A DNA stretch of 64,000 nt from positions 1,302,001 through 1,366,000 of the forward strand of contig NZ_CP134062.1 in the NCBI RefSeq assembly GCF_031583025.1, given 5' to 3'. The first letter of the stretch is position 1, and every line of letters begins with the position of its first letter. Below are positions 1-8,566 of the stretch, in pieces. A program made the translations under genes and the position numbers. The stretch is from Mycobacterium sp. Z3061. GTDB lineage: Bacteria > Actinomycetota > Actinomycetes > Mycobacteriales > Mycobacteriaceae. A model generated the notes under the pieces. The model did not search any database, was not told the DNA's origin, and saw only the letters and a program-made list of their open reading frames with translations.

Positions 1-787
1 CGACCACGTTGTTGCGCTCTCCTTCGTAGAACAGGGTCGACAGATTGATGTCGCAACCCAGGTTCGCCCAGCGCTGGTTGAACTGCTGGGCGCGCTGGCT
101 CACCGGTACACCCGAGTCGGGATGGTATTCGGTGGCGATCCTGCTGCCGGGTCCGCTGAGCGCGGTGATGTTGTCGAAGAGCAGGTCCTGCGCGTCGGGC
201 GGAAGGTACATCAGCAGGCCCTCGGCGCTCCAAGCGGTCGCCTGAGAGGGGTCGAATCCACTGCGGCGCAGCGCTTCCGGCCAGTCGTCGCGAAGGTCGA
301 TGCTGACCGCCTTGCGGTGTGCGGACGGAGTCGCGCCCAGCGCCGCCATCGCTGAGTTCTTGAACTCGATGACCTGGGGCTGGTCGACCTCGTACACCAC
401 GGTGCCGCGCGGCCAGGACAACCGGTAACCCCGGGCGTCGAGTCCGGCTGCCAGGATCACGGCCTGCCGTACCCCCTCGCGGGCCGCGCCGAGGAAGAAG
501 TCGTCGAAGAAGCGGGTGCGCACCGCAATCGAGTCCGTCTCGAATTGCAGGTCACGTCCGTCGGCCGCGTCGGGCAGCGCCTGCTCTAGCGGCAGGTCGC
601 CGTTGACCAGGCGGGTGAAGAAATCCAGCCCGACGGCCCGCACCAACGGTGCCGCGAACGGGTCGTCGATGATCGGGTTGTCCTGCGCGGAGGCCACCGC
701 CCGCGCGGCGGCGACCATGGTTGCGGTAGCCCCGACGCTCGAGGCCAGGTCCCAGCTGTCTCCGGCGGACCGCTCAGTGCTTGCCAT
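1..787 (-). CDS. SAM-dependent methyltransferase, 3' end outside the window
   Basis: Partial gene: the ATG at 785-787 opens a frame that stays open to the window edge, giving about 262 residues. The N-terminus ([19 protein letters not shown]), the RTRFFDDFF stretch, the AdoMet-site segment [14 protein letters not shown] and the acidic [11 protein letters not shown] strand match the mycobacterial family of putative class I methyltransferases (TIGR00027, Rv0725c/Rv0726c type). It is a close paralogue of the gene just upstream, with only 2 bases between that gene's stop and this ATG, so the two are probably cotranscribed. Substrate is unknown. The family call is firm; the function is only generic. 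Confidence 0.85.
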   Translation of the reverse strand, partial: MASTERSAGDSWDLASSVGATATMVAAARAVASAQDNPIIDDPFAAPLVRAVGLDFFTRLVNGDLPLEQALPDAADGRDLQFETDSIAVRTRFFDDFFLGAAREGVRQAVILAAGLDARGYRLSWPRGTVVYEVDQPQVIEFKNSAMAALGATPSAHRKAVSIDLRDDWPEALRRSGFDPSQATAWSAEGLLMYLPPDAQDLLFDNITALSGPGSRIATEYHPDSGVPVSQRAQQFNQRWANLGCDINLSTLFYEGERNNVV

Positions 788-789
788 GG

Positions 790-1734
790 TTACCGCCGCT
801 CCGCACTCAGGTAGACCACCTCGCCGAACGGCGCATCGTCACCGGAGGCCGGCTCCAGCCCGTGCTGAGCGAACAACTCAGAGTTGCGCCTGCTGGTGGT
901 CTGCCAGCCGTGAGCGGCCAGGTAGGTCCCCGCGTCGGTGCGATCGTCGAAATACACCAGCGCGGCCATGTCGAAGTCCAGACCGTGGCGGCTCCACCGC
1001 TCGTTCTGCCGCTTCATCCGGGTGCGCAGTTCCTCTTGGTTGATCTCGTTGATGTCCAGCAGGCCCTCGGTTGCGAACCGGCTCCCCGGGACACTGAGCG
1101 CGCCGATCTGATCCAGCAGCCGGTCCTGGGCGTCGGCCGGCAGGTAGCCCAGCAAGCCTTCGGCGATCCAGGCGGTGCGTTGCGTGGGGTCGAAGCCGGC
1201 CTCGCGCAGGGCGGCGGGCCAGTCCTCACGCAGGTCGACGGCCACGGTGCGCCGGTCCGCGGTCGGCTGAGCGCCCAAACCGGACAGCGTCGCGGTCTTG
1301 AACTCGATCACCTGAGGCTGGTCCACTTCGAACACGGTGGTGCCCGACGGCCAGGGCAACCGGTAGGCGCGGGAGTCCAGGCCCGCGGCCAGGATGACGG
1401 CCTGCCGGATGCCGGCCTCGGTCGCGGCGCCGAAGAAGTCGTCGAAGAAGCGGGTCCGGATGGCCATCGCGTTGGCGAAGTGCACCGTGCCGGTCGCTGT
1501 CTCCTCGTCCAATTCGGCCAGGTCCAGCTCGCCGCCGGCCAGCCGGGAGAAGAAGTCGACGCCAACCGCGCGGACCAGCGGCTCGGCGAAGGAATCGGTG
1601 GCCACCGCGCCCGCTCCATGGGTGTCGCGTGCCGCCACGGCACGCGCCGCCGCGACCATCGTGGCCGTCAGGCCCACGCTGGACGCCAGGTCCCAGGTGT
1701 CGCCCTCATACCGTGCGCTGCTTATTTGGGTCAT
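790..1734 (-). CDS. SAM-dependent methyltransferase (TIGR00027 family)
   Basis: A 314-residue protein, the usual length for the Rv0725c/Rv0726c-type putative methyltransferases. Visible signatures are [20 protein letters not shown] near the N-terminus, RTRFFDDFF around residue 94, the glycine-rich AdoMet motif [25 protein letters not shown], and AEGLLGYLP. It is the first gene of a tandem pair; its TAA stop is followed 2 bases later by the ATG of the paralogue. The ATG start at 1732-1734 gives the conserved N-terminal length. In M. tuberculosis related genes also lie near secY, so the neighbourhood looks conserved. Biological substrate unknown. Confidence 0.88.
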   Translation of the reverse strand: MTQISSARYEGDTWDLASSVGLTATMVAAARAVAARDTHGAGAVATDSFAEPLVRAVGVDFFSRLAGGELDLAELDEETATGTVHFANAMAIRTRFFDDFFGAATEAGIRQAVILAAGLDSRAYRLPWPSGTTVFEVDQPQVIEFKTATLSGLGAQPTADRRTVAVDLREDWPAALREAGFDPTQRTAWIAEGLLGYLPADAQDRLLDQIGALSVPGSRFATEGLLDINEINQEELRTRMKRQNERWSRHGLDFDMAALVYFDDRTDAGTYLAAHGWQTTSRRNSELFAQHGLEPASGDDAPFGEVVYLSAERR

Positions 1735-2032
1735 CTAGCTGCTCCCGAAAACGTGCGATCTGATACTTAGCAAATATAACGAGCTTCTCGGACTGTACGC
1801 CGGAAAGTTGACCGTCTGCTGTCAGCGGAGGCCACCCTGGACGGACCAGTGCGCACCAGCTGTTAGTCTCGTACACGGTTTGACGCGCTTGGATCTTGGC
1901 TGGCCGTATGTCCTGGCCTGCCGGTGTTGGGCGCGTGACGCGAGATGACCTCGGGAACTATTAGACATTGGAACCAGCCGGCCAGTCCCGGTTGGCATGC
2001 CGCCACCAGAGTTCGGCTGCGCAGGAGGAAGA
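1735..2032. other. Intergenic region between divergent methyltransferase genes and secY
   Basis: About 300 bases with no convincing gene. It must carry the promoters for the leftward methyltransferase pair and the rightward secY-adk-mapA genes. On the plus strand a TTGACG hexamer at 1880-1885 could be a -35 element, but no well-spaced TANNNT -10 follows, so no promoter is claimed. AGGAGG at 2023-2028 is the ribosome-binding site that fixes the GTG start of secY. Confidence 0.5.
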
Positions 2033-3358
2033 GTGCTTTCGGCTTTCATCTCATCGCTGCGGACAGCCGACCTGAGACGGAAGATCCTCTTCACGCTGAG
2101 CATCGTCGTCCTGTACCGCGTCGGCGCCGCGCTGCCCTCACCCGGCGTCAACTTCCCCAACGTGCAGCAGTGCATCAAGGAAGCCAGCGGCGGCCAGGCC
2201 GGTCAGATCTATTCCCTGATCAATCTGTTCTCCGGCGGCGCGTTGCTGAAGCTCACGGTGTTCGCGGTGGGGGTGATGCCCTACATCACCGCGAGCATCA
2301 TCGTGCAGCTGCTCACCGTGGTCATCCCGCGGTTCGAAGAGCTCAGGAAGGAGGGCCAGGCCGGTCAGGCCAAGATGACGCAGTACACGCGTTACCTGGC
2401 GATCGCGCTGGCCGTCCTGCAGGCCACCAGCATCGTGGCGCTGGCTGCCAACGGCGGTCTGCTCCAGGGCTGCTCGCTGGACATTCTGGCCAACCAGACC
2501 ATCTTCTCCGAGATCGTCATCGTGATGGTGATGACGGCCGGCGCCGCCCTGGTGATGTGGATGGGCGAACTGATCACCGAGCGCGGCATCGGCAACGGCA
2601 TGTCGTTGTTGATCTTCGTCGGCATCGCCGCCCGCATTCCCGCCGAGGGCAATCAGATCCTGCAGAGCCGGGGCGGGATGATCTTCGCGGCCGTATGTGC
2701 GGCCGCCCTGGTCATCATCGTCGGCGTCGTGTTCGTCGAGCAGGGCCAGCGCCGGATCCCCGTCCAGTACGCCAAGCGCATGGTGGGCCGGCGGATGTAC
2801 GGCGGAACGTCGACATACCTGCCGCTGAAGGTCAACCAGGCCGGCGTTATCCCGGTCATTTTCGCGTCCTCGCTGATCTACATTCCAAATCTGATCACTC
2901 AGCTGGTTCGTAGCGGCAGCGGCGGTGGTGGCCACAGCTGGTGGGACAAATTCGTCGGAAGCTACCTTTCCGACCCCAGTAGCCCGGTGTATATCAGCAT
3001 CTATTTCGGGTTGATCATCTTCTTCACGTACTTCTACGTGTCGATCACGTTCAATCCGGATGAGCGTGCCGACGAAATGAAGAAATTCGGCGGCTTTATT
3101 CCCGGCATTCGGCCCGGGCGCCCGACCGCTGATTATCTGCGCTTTGTGCTGAGCCGGATCACTCTCCCCGGCTCGATCTACCTCGGTGTCATCTCCGTGC
3201 TGCCCAACCTGTTCCTCCAGATCGGCAACAGCGGCGGGATACAGAATCTACCCTTCGGGGGTACCGCGGTTCTGATCATGATCGGCGTCGGGTTGGATAC
3301 GGTCAAACAGATCGAGAGTCAGCTCATGCAGCGCAACTATGAAGGGTTCCTCAAGTGA
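2033..3358 (+). CDS. secY: Preprotein translocase subunit SecY
   Basis: Central pore subunit of the SecYEG translocon, which moves unfolded proteins across or into the cytoplasmic membrane. The frame encodes 441 residues from the GTG at 2033, the same length as I recall for M. tuberculosis SecY. This start is chosen because AGGAGG lies 4 bases upstream and the product begins [20 protein letters not shown]; an upstream ATG at 1997 lacks such support. About ten hydrophobic segments are visible, with the conserved loops [15 protein letters not shown] and YAKRMVGRR and the C-terminal MQRNYEGFL. Its stop overlaps the adk start (GTGA), showing translational coupling. Confidence 0.98.
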   Translation: MLSAFISSLRTADLRRKILFTLSIVVLYRVGAALPSPGVNFPNVQQCIKEASGGQAGQIYSLINLFSGGALLKLTVFAVGVMPYITASIIVQLLTVVIPRFEELRKEGQAGQAKMTQYTRYLAIALAVLQATSIVALAANGGLLQGCSLDILANQTIFSEIVIVMVMTAGAALVMWMGELITERGIGNGMSLLIFVGIAARIPAEGNQILQSRGGMIFAAVCAAALVIIVGVVFVEQGQRRIPVQYAKRMVGRRMYGGTSTYLPLKVNQAGVIPVIFASSLIYIPNLITQLVRSGSGGGGHSWWDKFVGSYLSDPSSPVYISIYFGLIIFFTYFYVSITFNPDERADEMKKFGGFIPGIRPGRPTADYLRFVLSRITLPGSIYLGVISVLPNLFLQIGNSGGIQNLPFGGTAVLIMIGVGLDTVKQIESQLMQRNYEGFLK

Positions 3359-3900
3359 GAGTGGTATTGCTGGGACCGCCTGGGGCGGGCAAGGGGACGC
3401 AAGCCGAGAAGCTGGCCGAAAAGCTGGGGATTCCGCACATCTCCACCGGCGAACTGTTCCGCAGCAATATCCAGGAGGGCACCAAGCTGGGCGTGGAGGC
3501 CAAGCGCTACCTGGACGCCGGTGACCTGGTGCCGTCCTCGCTGACCAACGAACTCGTCGACGACCGGCTCAATGACCCGGACGCCGCCAACGGCTTCATC
3601 CTCGACGGCTATCCGCGGTCGGTGGAACAGGCCAAGGCGCTGCACGAGATGCTGGAACGGCGCGGCACCGACATCGATGCCGTCGTTGAGTTCCGGGTCT
3701 CCGAGGACGAGCTGCTGACCCGGCTGACGGGCCGCGGTCGTGCCGACGACACCGAAGAGGTCATCCGAAACCGGATGAAGGTCTACCGCGAAGAGACCGC
3801 GCCGCTGTTGGACTACTACAGCGACGAGCTGAAGACCGTCGACGCGGTCGGTACCTTGGATGAGGTGTTCGCTCGCGCGTTGCAGGTTCTGGGCCAGTAA
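3355..3900 (+). CDS. adk: Adenylate kinase
   Basis: Catalyses ATP + AMP = 2 ADP in the cytosol. The 181-residue product matches the short adenylate kinase of mycobacteria. The P-loop GPPGAGKGT spans residues 7-15, the AMP-site segment HISTGELFR follows, and [10 protein letters not shown] is the conserved mid-domain motif. The LID region ([16 protein letters not shown]) is short and lacks the larger insert of long-type enzymes. Translation starts at a GTG that overlaps the secY stop by 4 bases. mapA begins 2 bases after the adk stop. Confidence 0.98.
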   Translation: MRVVLLGPPGAGKGTQAEKLAEKLGIPHISTGELFRSNIQEGTKLGVEAKRYLDAGDLVPSSLTNELVDDRLNDPDAANGFILDGYPRSVEQAKALHEMLERRGTDIDAVVEFRVSEDELLTRLTGRGRADDTEEVIRNRMKVYREETAPLLDYYSDELKTVDAVGTLDEVFARALQVLGQ

Positions 3901-3902
3901 TC

Positions 3903-4700
3903 ATGGGCGCCCTGGCACGGCTGCGGGGCCGCAAAGTGGTACCTCAGCGCACTGCCGGTGAGCTCGATGCGATGGCGGCGGCCGGCGCGGTCGTTGCCAC
4001 CGCCCTGAAAGCGGTTCAATCTGCGGCGGTGGCCGGCGTGTCCACCCTGAGTCTCGACGAGATCGCCGAGTCGGTGATTCGCGAGGCGGGCGCCATCCCG
4101 TCCTTCCTCGGCTACCACGGCTATCCGGCGTCGATCTGCTCGTCGGTCAACGACCGCGTCGTACACGGAATCCCTTCCGCCGCCGAGGTTCTGGTGCCCG
4201 GCGATCTGGTGTCCATCGACTGCGGCGCGGTGCTGGACGGCTGGCACGGCGACGCGGCCGTCACGTTCGGGGTGGGCAACCTGATCCCCGCCGACGCGGC
4301 GCTGTCGCAAGCGACCAGAGACTCTCTGGAAGCCGGAATCGCGGCGATGGTCGTCGGGAACCGGCTCACCGACGTCGCGCATGCCATTGAGACCGGTACG
4401 CACGCCGCCGCGGCCCGCTACGACCGCGCCTTCGGGATCGTCGAGGGTTACGGCGGCCACGGCATCGGCCGGCAGATGCATATGGACCCCTTCCTGCCCA
4501 ACGAAGGCTCGCCGGGGCGGGGTCCCACCCTCGCGGTGGGGTCGGTGCTGGCCATCGAGCCGATGCTGACGCTGGGAACCGGAAAGACCGTCGTCCTCGA
4601 CGATCAGTGGACCGTGACCACCGTTGACGGCTCGCGCGCCGCCCACTGGGAACACACCGTGGCCGTCACTGAAGACGGTCCGCGCATCCTCACGCTTTGA
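3903..4700 (+). CDS. mapA: Methionine aminopeptidase type I
   Basis: Removes the initiator methionine from nascent proteins using a dinuclear metal site. The 265-residue product is the short class Ia form without an N-terminal zinc-finger extension. Metal ligands are visible in [20 protein letters not shown] (two Asp), [12 protein letters not shown] (His), AIEPML (Glu) and [11 protein letters not shown] (Glu). Gene order secY-adk-map is the ancestral bacterial one. In most bacteria infA comes next; here infA is 12 kb away. The TGA stop also forms part of the likely -35 element of the sigL promoter. Confidence 0.96.
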   Translation: MGALARLRGRKVVPQRTAGELDAMAAAGAVVATALKAVQSAAVAGVSTLSLDEIAESVIREAGAIPSFLGYHGYPASICSSVNDRVVHGIPSAAEVLVPGDLVSIDCGAVLDGWHGDAAVTFGVGNLIPADAALSQATRDSLEAGIAAMVVGNRLTDVAHAIETGTHAAAARYDRAFGIVEGYGGHGIGRQMHMDPFLPNEGSPGRGPTLAVGSVLAIEPMLTLGTGKTVVLDDQWTVTTVDGSRAAHWEHTVAVTEDGPRILTL

Positions 4701-4724
4701 ACCAAACTCCCCGATGACTCGTAT
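4698..4724 (+). promoter_or_regulatory. Candidate SigL-dependent autoregulatory promoter
   Basis: TGAACC at 4698-4703 and CGTAT at 4720-4724 are separated by 16 bases and lie directly upstream of sigL. From memory, the M. tuberculosis SigL consensus is TGAACC, a 16-17 base spacer, then CGT. The -35 box overlaps the mapA stop codon. A ribosome-binding site (GGGAGGTGA, 4732-4740) precedes the GTG start. The motif is seen directly; control by SigL is inferred from the known autoregulation of sigL. Confidence 0.65.
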
Positions 4725-4744
4725 GAGTAACGGGAGGTGATCAG

Positions 4745-5278
4745 GTGGCTCGTGTGGCCAACACCGGGGCTGCTGAAGCCGCTCTGATGAAAGCGCTCTA
4801 TGACGAGCATGCCGCCGTCCTGTGGCGGTATGCGTTGCGGTTGACCGGCGACGCCAGCCAGTCTGAGGACGTCGTCCAGGAGACGTTGCTACGGGCGTGG
4901 CAGCATCCGGAGGTCATCGGCGACACCGAGCGTTCGGCGCGGGCCTGGCTGTTCACCGTCGCCCGCAACATGATCATCGACGATCGGCGCAGCGCCCGGT
5001 ACCGCAACGTCGTCGGGTCGACCGACGAGGACGGCGCGCCGGAACAGTCCACGCCCGACGAGGTCAACGCGGCGCTGGATCGGCTGCTGATCGCCGAGGC
5101 GATGGCCCAGCTGTCCGTCGAACACCGGGCGGTGATCGAGCGGTCGTACTACCGTGGCTGGACCACTGCTCAAATTGCCAACGATCTGAATATCGCAGAG
5201 GGAACAGTGAAGTCGCGCCTGCACTACGCGGTGCGCGCGTTGCGGCTCACTCTGCAGGAACTGGGAGTCACGCGATGA
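4745..5278 (+). CDS. sigL: ECF RNA polymerase sigma factor SigL
   Basis: Extracytoplasmic-function sigma factor of 177 residues, the length I recall for M. tuberculosis SigL. Region 2 spans about residues 15-85 (YDEHAAVLWRYALRLTGD, EDVVQETLLRAWQHP, RAWLFTVARNMIIDDRR). Region 4 spans about 115-170 (LSVEHRAVIERSYYRGW, TAQIANDLNIAEGTVKSRLH). The GTG at 4745 follows a strong ribosome-binding site. The stop overlaps the ATG of the anti-sigma gene, the usual coupling for ECF/anti-sigma pairs. In M. tuberculosis SigL has been linked to cell-envelope and polyketide genes. Confidence 0.95.
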   Translation: MARVANTGAAEAALMKALYDEHAAVLWRYALRLTGDASQSEDVVQETLLRAWQHPEVIGDTERSARAWLFTVARNMIIDDRRSARYRNVVGSTDEDGAPEQSTPDEVNAALDRLLIAEAMAQLSVEHRAVIERSYYRGWTTAQIANDLNIAEGTVKSRLHYAVRALRLTLQELGVTR

Positions 5279-5979
5279 CGGGGTCTGTGCGACACGACCA
5301 GCCCGGCGACACGCACCGCTACGCGACGTGGGATGCCGCTTACGTACTGGGGTCGCTGTCGGGTGCCGAGCGGCGAGAATTCGAAACGCACCTGGCCGAT
5401 TGCGCGTCCTGCCGGGAAGCCGTCGCCGAACTCAGCGGCATTCCGGCGCTGCTTTCTCAGCTGAGCCGCGACGACGTTGCCGCCATCAACGAGGCCGGAC
5501 CGGCGCCTTCGACGCCGGAGATGTTGCCGTCACTGCTGGAGACGGTGCGCTGGCGGCGGCGCCGCACCCGGCTGACCTGGCTGGCTTCGGCCGCCGCGGC
5601 AGTGGTGCTGGGCATCGGCGTGCTGGTTGGGGTCAACGGCTACTTCGCGACGAACTCGCAACCAATCACCTCGGCACAGCCGATGGAGCAGGTCGGCACC
5701 AAGCTGCTGACGTCGACGATCTCGGTGTCCAGCGAGCACTGGGGCACCTTCATCAACCTGAAGTGCTTCTGCCTGGCGCCGCCGGACGCCCCGCACGACA
5801 CCCTGGCCATGGTGGTGGTGGGCCGGGACGGCAGCCACACACGGCTGGCGACCTGGGTGGCCGAACCCGGTCACAGCGCAACCCCGGCCGGCAGTATCTC
5901 GACGCCGATGGAGCAGATCGCCGCCGTGCAGGTGGTTGCCGCCGACAGTGGTCAGGTTCTGCTCGAGCGTTCGATGTAA
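5275..5979 (+). CDS. rslA: Zinc-containing anti-sigma factor RslA
   Basis: Membrane-anchored anti-sigma factor expected to hold SigL inactive and release it under oxidative conditions. The 234-residue protein has an N-terminal zinc anti-sigma domain with H39-x3-C43-x2-C46 (HLADCASC), a basic stretch RWRRRRTR, one transmembrane helix at about 101-123 and an extracytoplasmic C-terminal domain. That outer domain contains a C-x-C pair (LKCFCLAPPDA), possibly redox-active. The ATG at 5275 overlaps the sigL stop, which fixes the start. Confidence 0.92.
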   Translation: MTGSVRHDQPGDTHRYATWDAAYVLGSLSGAERREFETHLADCASCREAVAELSGIPALLSQLSRDDVAAINEAGPAPSTPEMLPSLLETVRWRRRRTRLTWLASAAAAVVLGIGVLVGVNGYFATNSQPITSAQPMEQVGTKLLTSTISVSSEHWGTFINLKCFCLAPPDAPHDTLAMVVVGRDGSHTRLATWVAEPGHSATPAGSISTPMEQIAAVQVVAADSGQVLLERSM

Positions 5980-6005
5980 CTCGCCCGGTGCGGTAAGAAA
6001 GGGAC

Positions 6006-6506
6006 GTGGCTGACTCTGCGAAGCGCGATCCCATCGCCGTGGCGAGAACCAACTGGGAACTCGCCGGCTGGGGCGATGTCTCGCAGGGCATGGTCGCGGT
6101 GACGTCGGTGATGCGCGCGCACCAGATCCTCTTGGCCCGCGTCGAGACCGCGCTGCGGCCTTACGATCTGAGTTTTTCCCGGTATGAGTTGCTGCGATTG
6201 CTGGCATTCAGCCGCACGGGTGGCCTGCCGATCACCAAAGCGTCGGACCGACTGCAGGTACACGTCACCAGCGTCACGCATGCTATCCGGCGGTTGGAAT
6301 CCGACGGGCTGGTAAGGCGGGTACCTCATCCCACCGACGGGCGGACCACGCTGGTGCAGATCACCGAACTGGGACGCTCCACGGTCGAGGACGCCACCGT
6401 GACCCTCAACGAGCAGGTGTTCGCCGATATCGGGATCGATGCCGCCCAGTCGGAGGCGTTGGTGTCGTCCATAGAGACGTTGCGGCGCAACGCCGGTGAC
6501 TTCTAG
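6006..6506 (+). CDS. MarR-family transcriptional regulator (Rv0737-like)
   Basis: A 166-residue winged helix-turn-helix protein. The MarR core is clear: LSFSRYELLRLLAFS, the recognition region ITKASDRLQVHVTSVTHAIRRLESDGLVRRV, then the wing PTDGRTTLVQITELG. The GTG start at 6006 has an AAAGGGA ribosome-binding site. The same gene follows sigL-rslA in M. tuberculosis (Rv0737). Its TAG stop shares a CTAG tetramer with the stop of convergent mmsB. It could control the neighbouring mmsA-fadE9-mmsB operon, but that is only proximity. Confidence 0.88.
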   Translation: MADSAKRDPIAVARTNWELAGWGDVSQGMVAVTSVMRAHQILLARVETALRPYDLSFSRYELLRLLAFSRTGGLPITKASDRLQVHVTSVTHAIRRLESDGLVRRVPHPTDGRTTLVQITELGRSTVEDATVTLNEQVFADIGIDAAQSEALVSSIETLRRNAGDF

Positions 6507-7387
6507 CCGTTGCGCAGCATCTCGATGACGGCGCTGAAGTCCTTATCGGCGTGCTCTGCCGCGAATCTGGCGTAGATCTCCGCTGCGTGAGTGCCCAGGG
6601 GAGCGGCCGAACCGGTCGAGGCGACCGCATCCATCGCCAGGCCCAGGTCCTTGTTCATCAGCGCGGTCGCGAAACCCGGCTTGAAGTCGTTGTTGGCCGG
6701 TGATGTCGGAACAGGCCCCGGCACAGGACAATTGGTGTGCACCGCCCAGCAGTTACCGGTTGCCCCGGTGATCACGTCGAACAGCGACTGCGCAGACAGG
6801 CCGAGCTTCTCGGCCAGCACGAACGCCTCGCCGATCGCGATCTGCTGAACCGCCAGCACCATGTTGTTGCAGACCTTGGCGGCCTGACCGGCGCCAGCAG
6901 CGCCACAGTGAATCACCTTGCCCGCCATGGGTTCCAGCACCGGGCGCGCGCGTTCCAGGGCGTCGGACTCGCCGCCCACCATGAAGGCCAACGTCCCGGC
7001 CGTCGCTCCCTTGACGCCGCCGGACACAGGTGCGTCGAGCTGCTGCATACCCTGCGAGCCCGCCAGCTCGTGCGCGTCGCGGGCATCGCTGACCGAGATG
7101 GTGGAGCTGTCGATGAACAACGCACCGGGGCGCGCGGCGGGCAGCACCTCGGCGTAACAGCGTTTGACCACCTCGCCGCTGGGCAACATGGTGATCACGG
7201 CGTCCGCGTCGGCCACGGCTTCGGCGGCGGTCCCGAACAACGTCACACCCTTGTCGGCTGCGGCGCTCGCGGCTGCGGGTACCGGATCGTAGCCGCGCAC
7301 CAGATGGCCTGCGCCAAGGAGATTGGCTGCCATGGGCGCGCCCATGTTGCCGAGTCCCAGGAACGCGATCGCGAGACGTGTTGTCAT
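6503..7387 (-). CDS. mmsB: 3-hydroxyisobutyrate dehydrogenase
   Basis: NAD-dependent oxidation of 3-hydroxyisobutyrate to methylmalonate semialdehyde in valine breakdown. The 294-residue protein begins with a Rossmann fold (FLGLGNMGAPMAANLL, GLGNMG at 11-16), followed by the substrate-loop sequence DAPVSGG and the segment GQAAKVCNNM carrying the expected catalytic lysine. It is the last gene of the operon mmsA-fadE9-mmsB, 9 bases after fadE9. The order matches M. tuberculosis Rv0753c-Rv0752c-Rv0751c. It ends tail-to-tail with the MarR gene, sharing a 4-base overlap. Confidence 0.95.
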   Translation of the reverse strand: MTTRLAIAFLGLGNMGAPMAANLLGAGHLVRGYDPVPAAASAAADKGVTLFGTAAEAVADADAVITMLPSGEVVKRCYAEVLPAARPGALFIDSSTISVSDARDAHELAGSQGMQQLDAPVSGGVKGATAGTLAFMVGGESDALERARPVLEPMAGKVIHCGAAGAGQAAKVCNNMVLAVQQIAIGEAFVLAEKLGLSAQSLFDVITGATGNCWAVHTNCPVPGPVPTSPANNDFKPGFATALMNKDLGLAMDAVASTGSAAPLGTHAAEIYARFAAEHADKDFSAVIEMLRNG

Positions 7388-7396
7388 GGTGCCCTT

Positions 7397-8557
7397 CTAG
7401 GCGCTGGCCCGAATGCGCGCGGCCTCGGCGCGGCCGACGACCACCCGCATGATTTCGTTGGTTCCTTCCAGGATCCGATGCACCCGCAGGTCGCGGACGA
7501 TCTTTTCCAAACCATACTCGCGCAGGTACCCGTAGCCGCCGTGCAACTGCAGCGCCTTGTCGGCCACCTCGAAGCAGGTGTCGGTGACGTATCGCTTGGC
7601 CATCGCGCACAGCTCGACCTTGTCGGCGGCGTTGGCGTCCAGCGCGGATGCAGCCCGCCACAACATCATTCGCGACGTCTCCAGTCCGGTGGCCATGTCG
7701 GCCAGGGTGAACCGGATGGTGGGCTCGTCGAGCAGCGCGGAACCGAACGCCTGCCGGTCACGGACGTAGGCGCCCGCCTTGTCGAACGCGGACTGCGCTC
7801 CGCCCAACGAGCAGGCGGCGATGTTGAGCCGTCCGCCGTTCAGGCCGTTCATCGCGATCCCGAAACCGGTGCCCTCACCGTCGGCTCCGCCGAGCATGGC
7901 GTCGGCTGGGACCCGCACGCCGTCCAGAATCACTTGGGCGGTGGGTTGGGCATGCCAACCCATCTTCTCCTCGAGCGCACCGAAACTCAGTCCCGCAGTG
8001 TCTTTTTCGACGACAAAGGCGGAGATGCCGCGCGGTCCCTCATTGCCCGTTCTGGCCATCACCACGTAGACGTCGGACGCCCCGGCACCGGAGATGAACT
8101 GCTTCACGCCGTCCAGCACATAATCCGAACCCTGCTTGACCGCACGCGTGCTCAACGCGCTCGCGTCGGAGCCTGCGCCGGGCTCGGTCAGGCAGTAGCT
8201 GGCGATGACGTCCATCGACGCCAGCCGCGGCACCCACGCCTTGCGCTGCTCGTCGGTGCCGAAGCTGTCGATCATCCAGGCGCACATGTTGTGGATGGAC
8301 AGGAACGCCGCGGTCACCGGGTCGGCGATGGCCAGCTGTTCGAAGATGCGCACGCCGTCCAGGCGGCGCAGTCCGCTGCCGCCGACGTCGTCGCGGCAGT
8401 AGATCGCCGCCATCCCGAGTTCGGCGGCCTCGCGCAGCACGTCGGTGGGGAAGTGCTTGGTGGCATCCCATTCCAGGGCGTAGGGGGCCATCCGCTTGTC
8501 GGCGAAGGCTGCCGCCGTCTCGGTGATCACCCGTTCTTCATCGTTGAGGGTAAACAT
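7397..8557 (-). CDS. fadE9: Acyl-CoA dehydrogenase, probably isobutyryl-CoA dehydrogenase
   Basis: FAD-dependent acyl-CoA dehydrogenase of 386 residues, a standard length. Conserved blocks are CLTEPGAGSDASAL (FAD and substrate binding), the QLHGGYGYLREYGLEKIVRDLR region, and ILEGTNEIMR, which holds the likely catalytic glutamate. Position between mmsA and mmsB makes isobutyryl-CoA to methacrylyl-CoA in valine catabolism the best-supported reaction. The ATG start at 8557 gives the usual N-terminus (FTLNDEERVITE). Spacing to both neighbours is 9 bases. Substrate specificity is inferred from context, not from residues. Confidence 0.93.
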   Translation of the reverse strand: MFTLNDEERVITETAAAFADKRMAPYALEWDATKHFPTDVLREAAELGMAAIYCRDDVGGSGLRRLDGVRIFEQLAIADPVTAAFLSIHNMCAWMIDSFGTDEQRKAWVPRLASMDVIASYCLTEPGAGSDASALSTRAVKQGSDYVLDGVKQFISGAGASDVYVVMARTGNEGPRGISAFVVEKDTAGLSFGALEEKMGWHAQPTAQVILDGVRVPADAMLGGADGEGTGFGIAMNGLNGGRLNIAACSLGGAQSAFDKAGAYVRDRQAFGSALLDEPTIRFTLADMATGLETSRMMLWRAASALDANAADKVELCAMAKRYVTDTCFEVADKALQLHGGYGYLREYGLEKIVRDLRVHRILEGTNEIMRVVVGRAEAARIRASA

Positions 8558-8566
8558 TTCGGCCCG

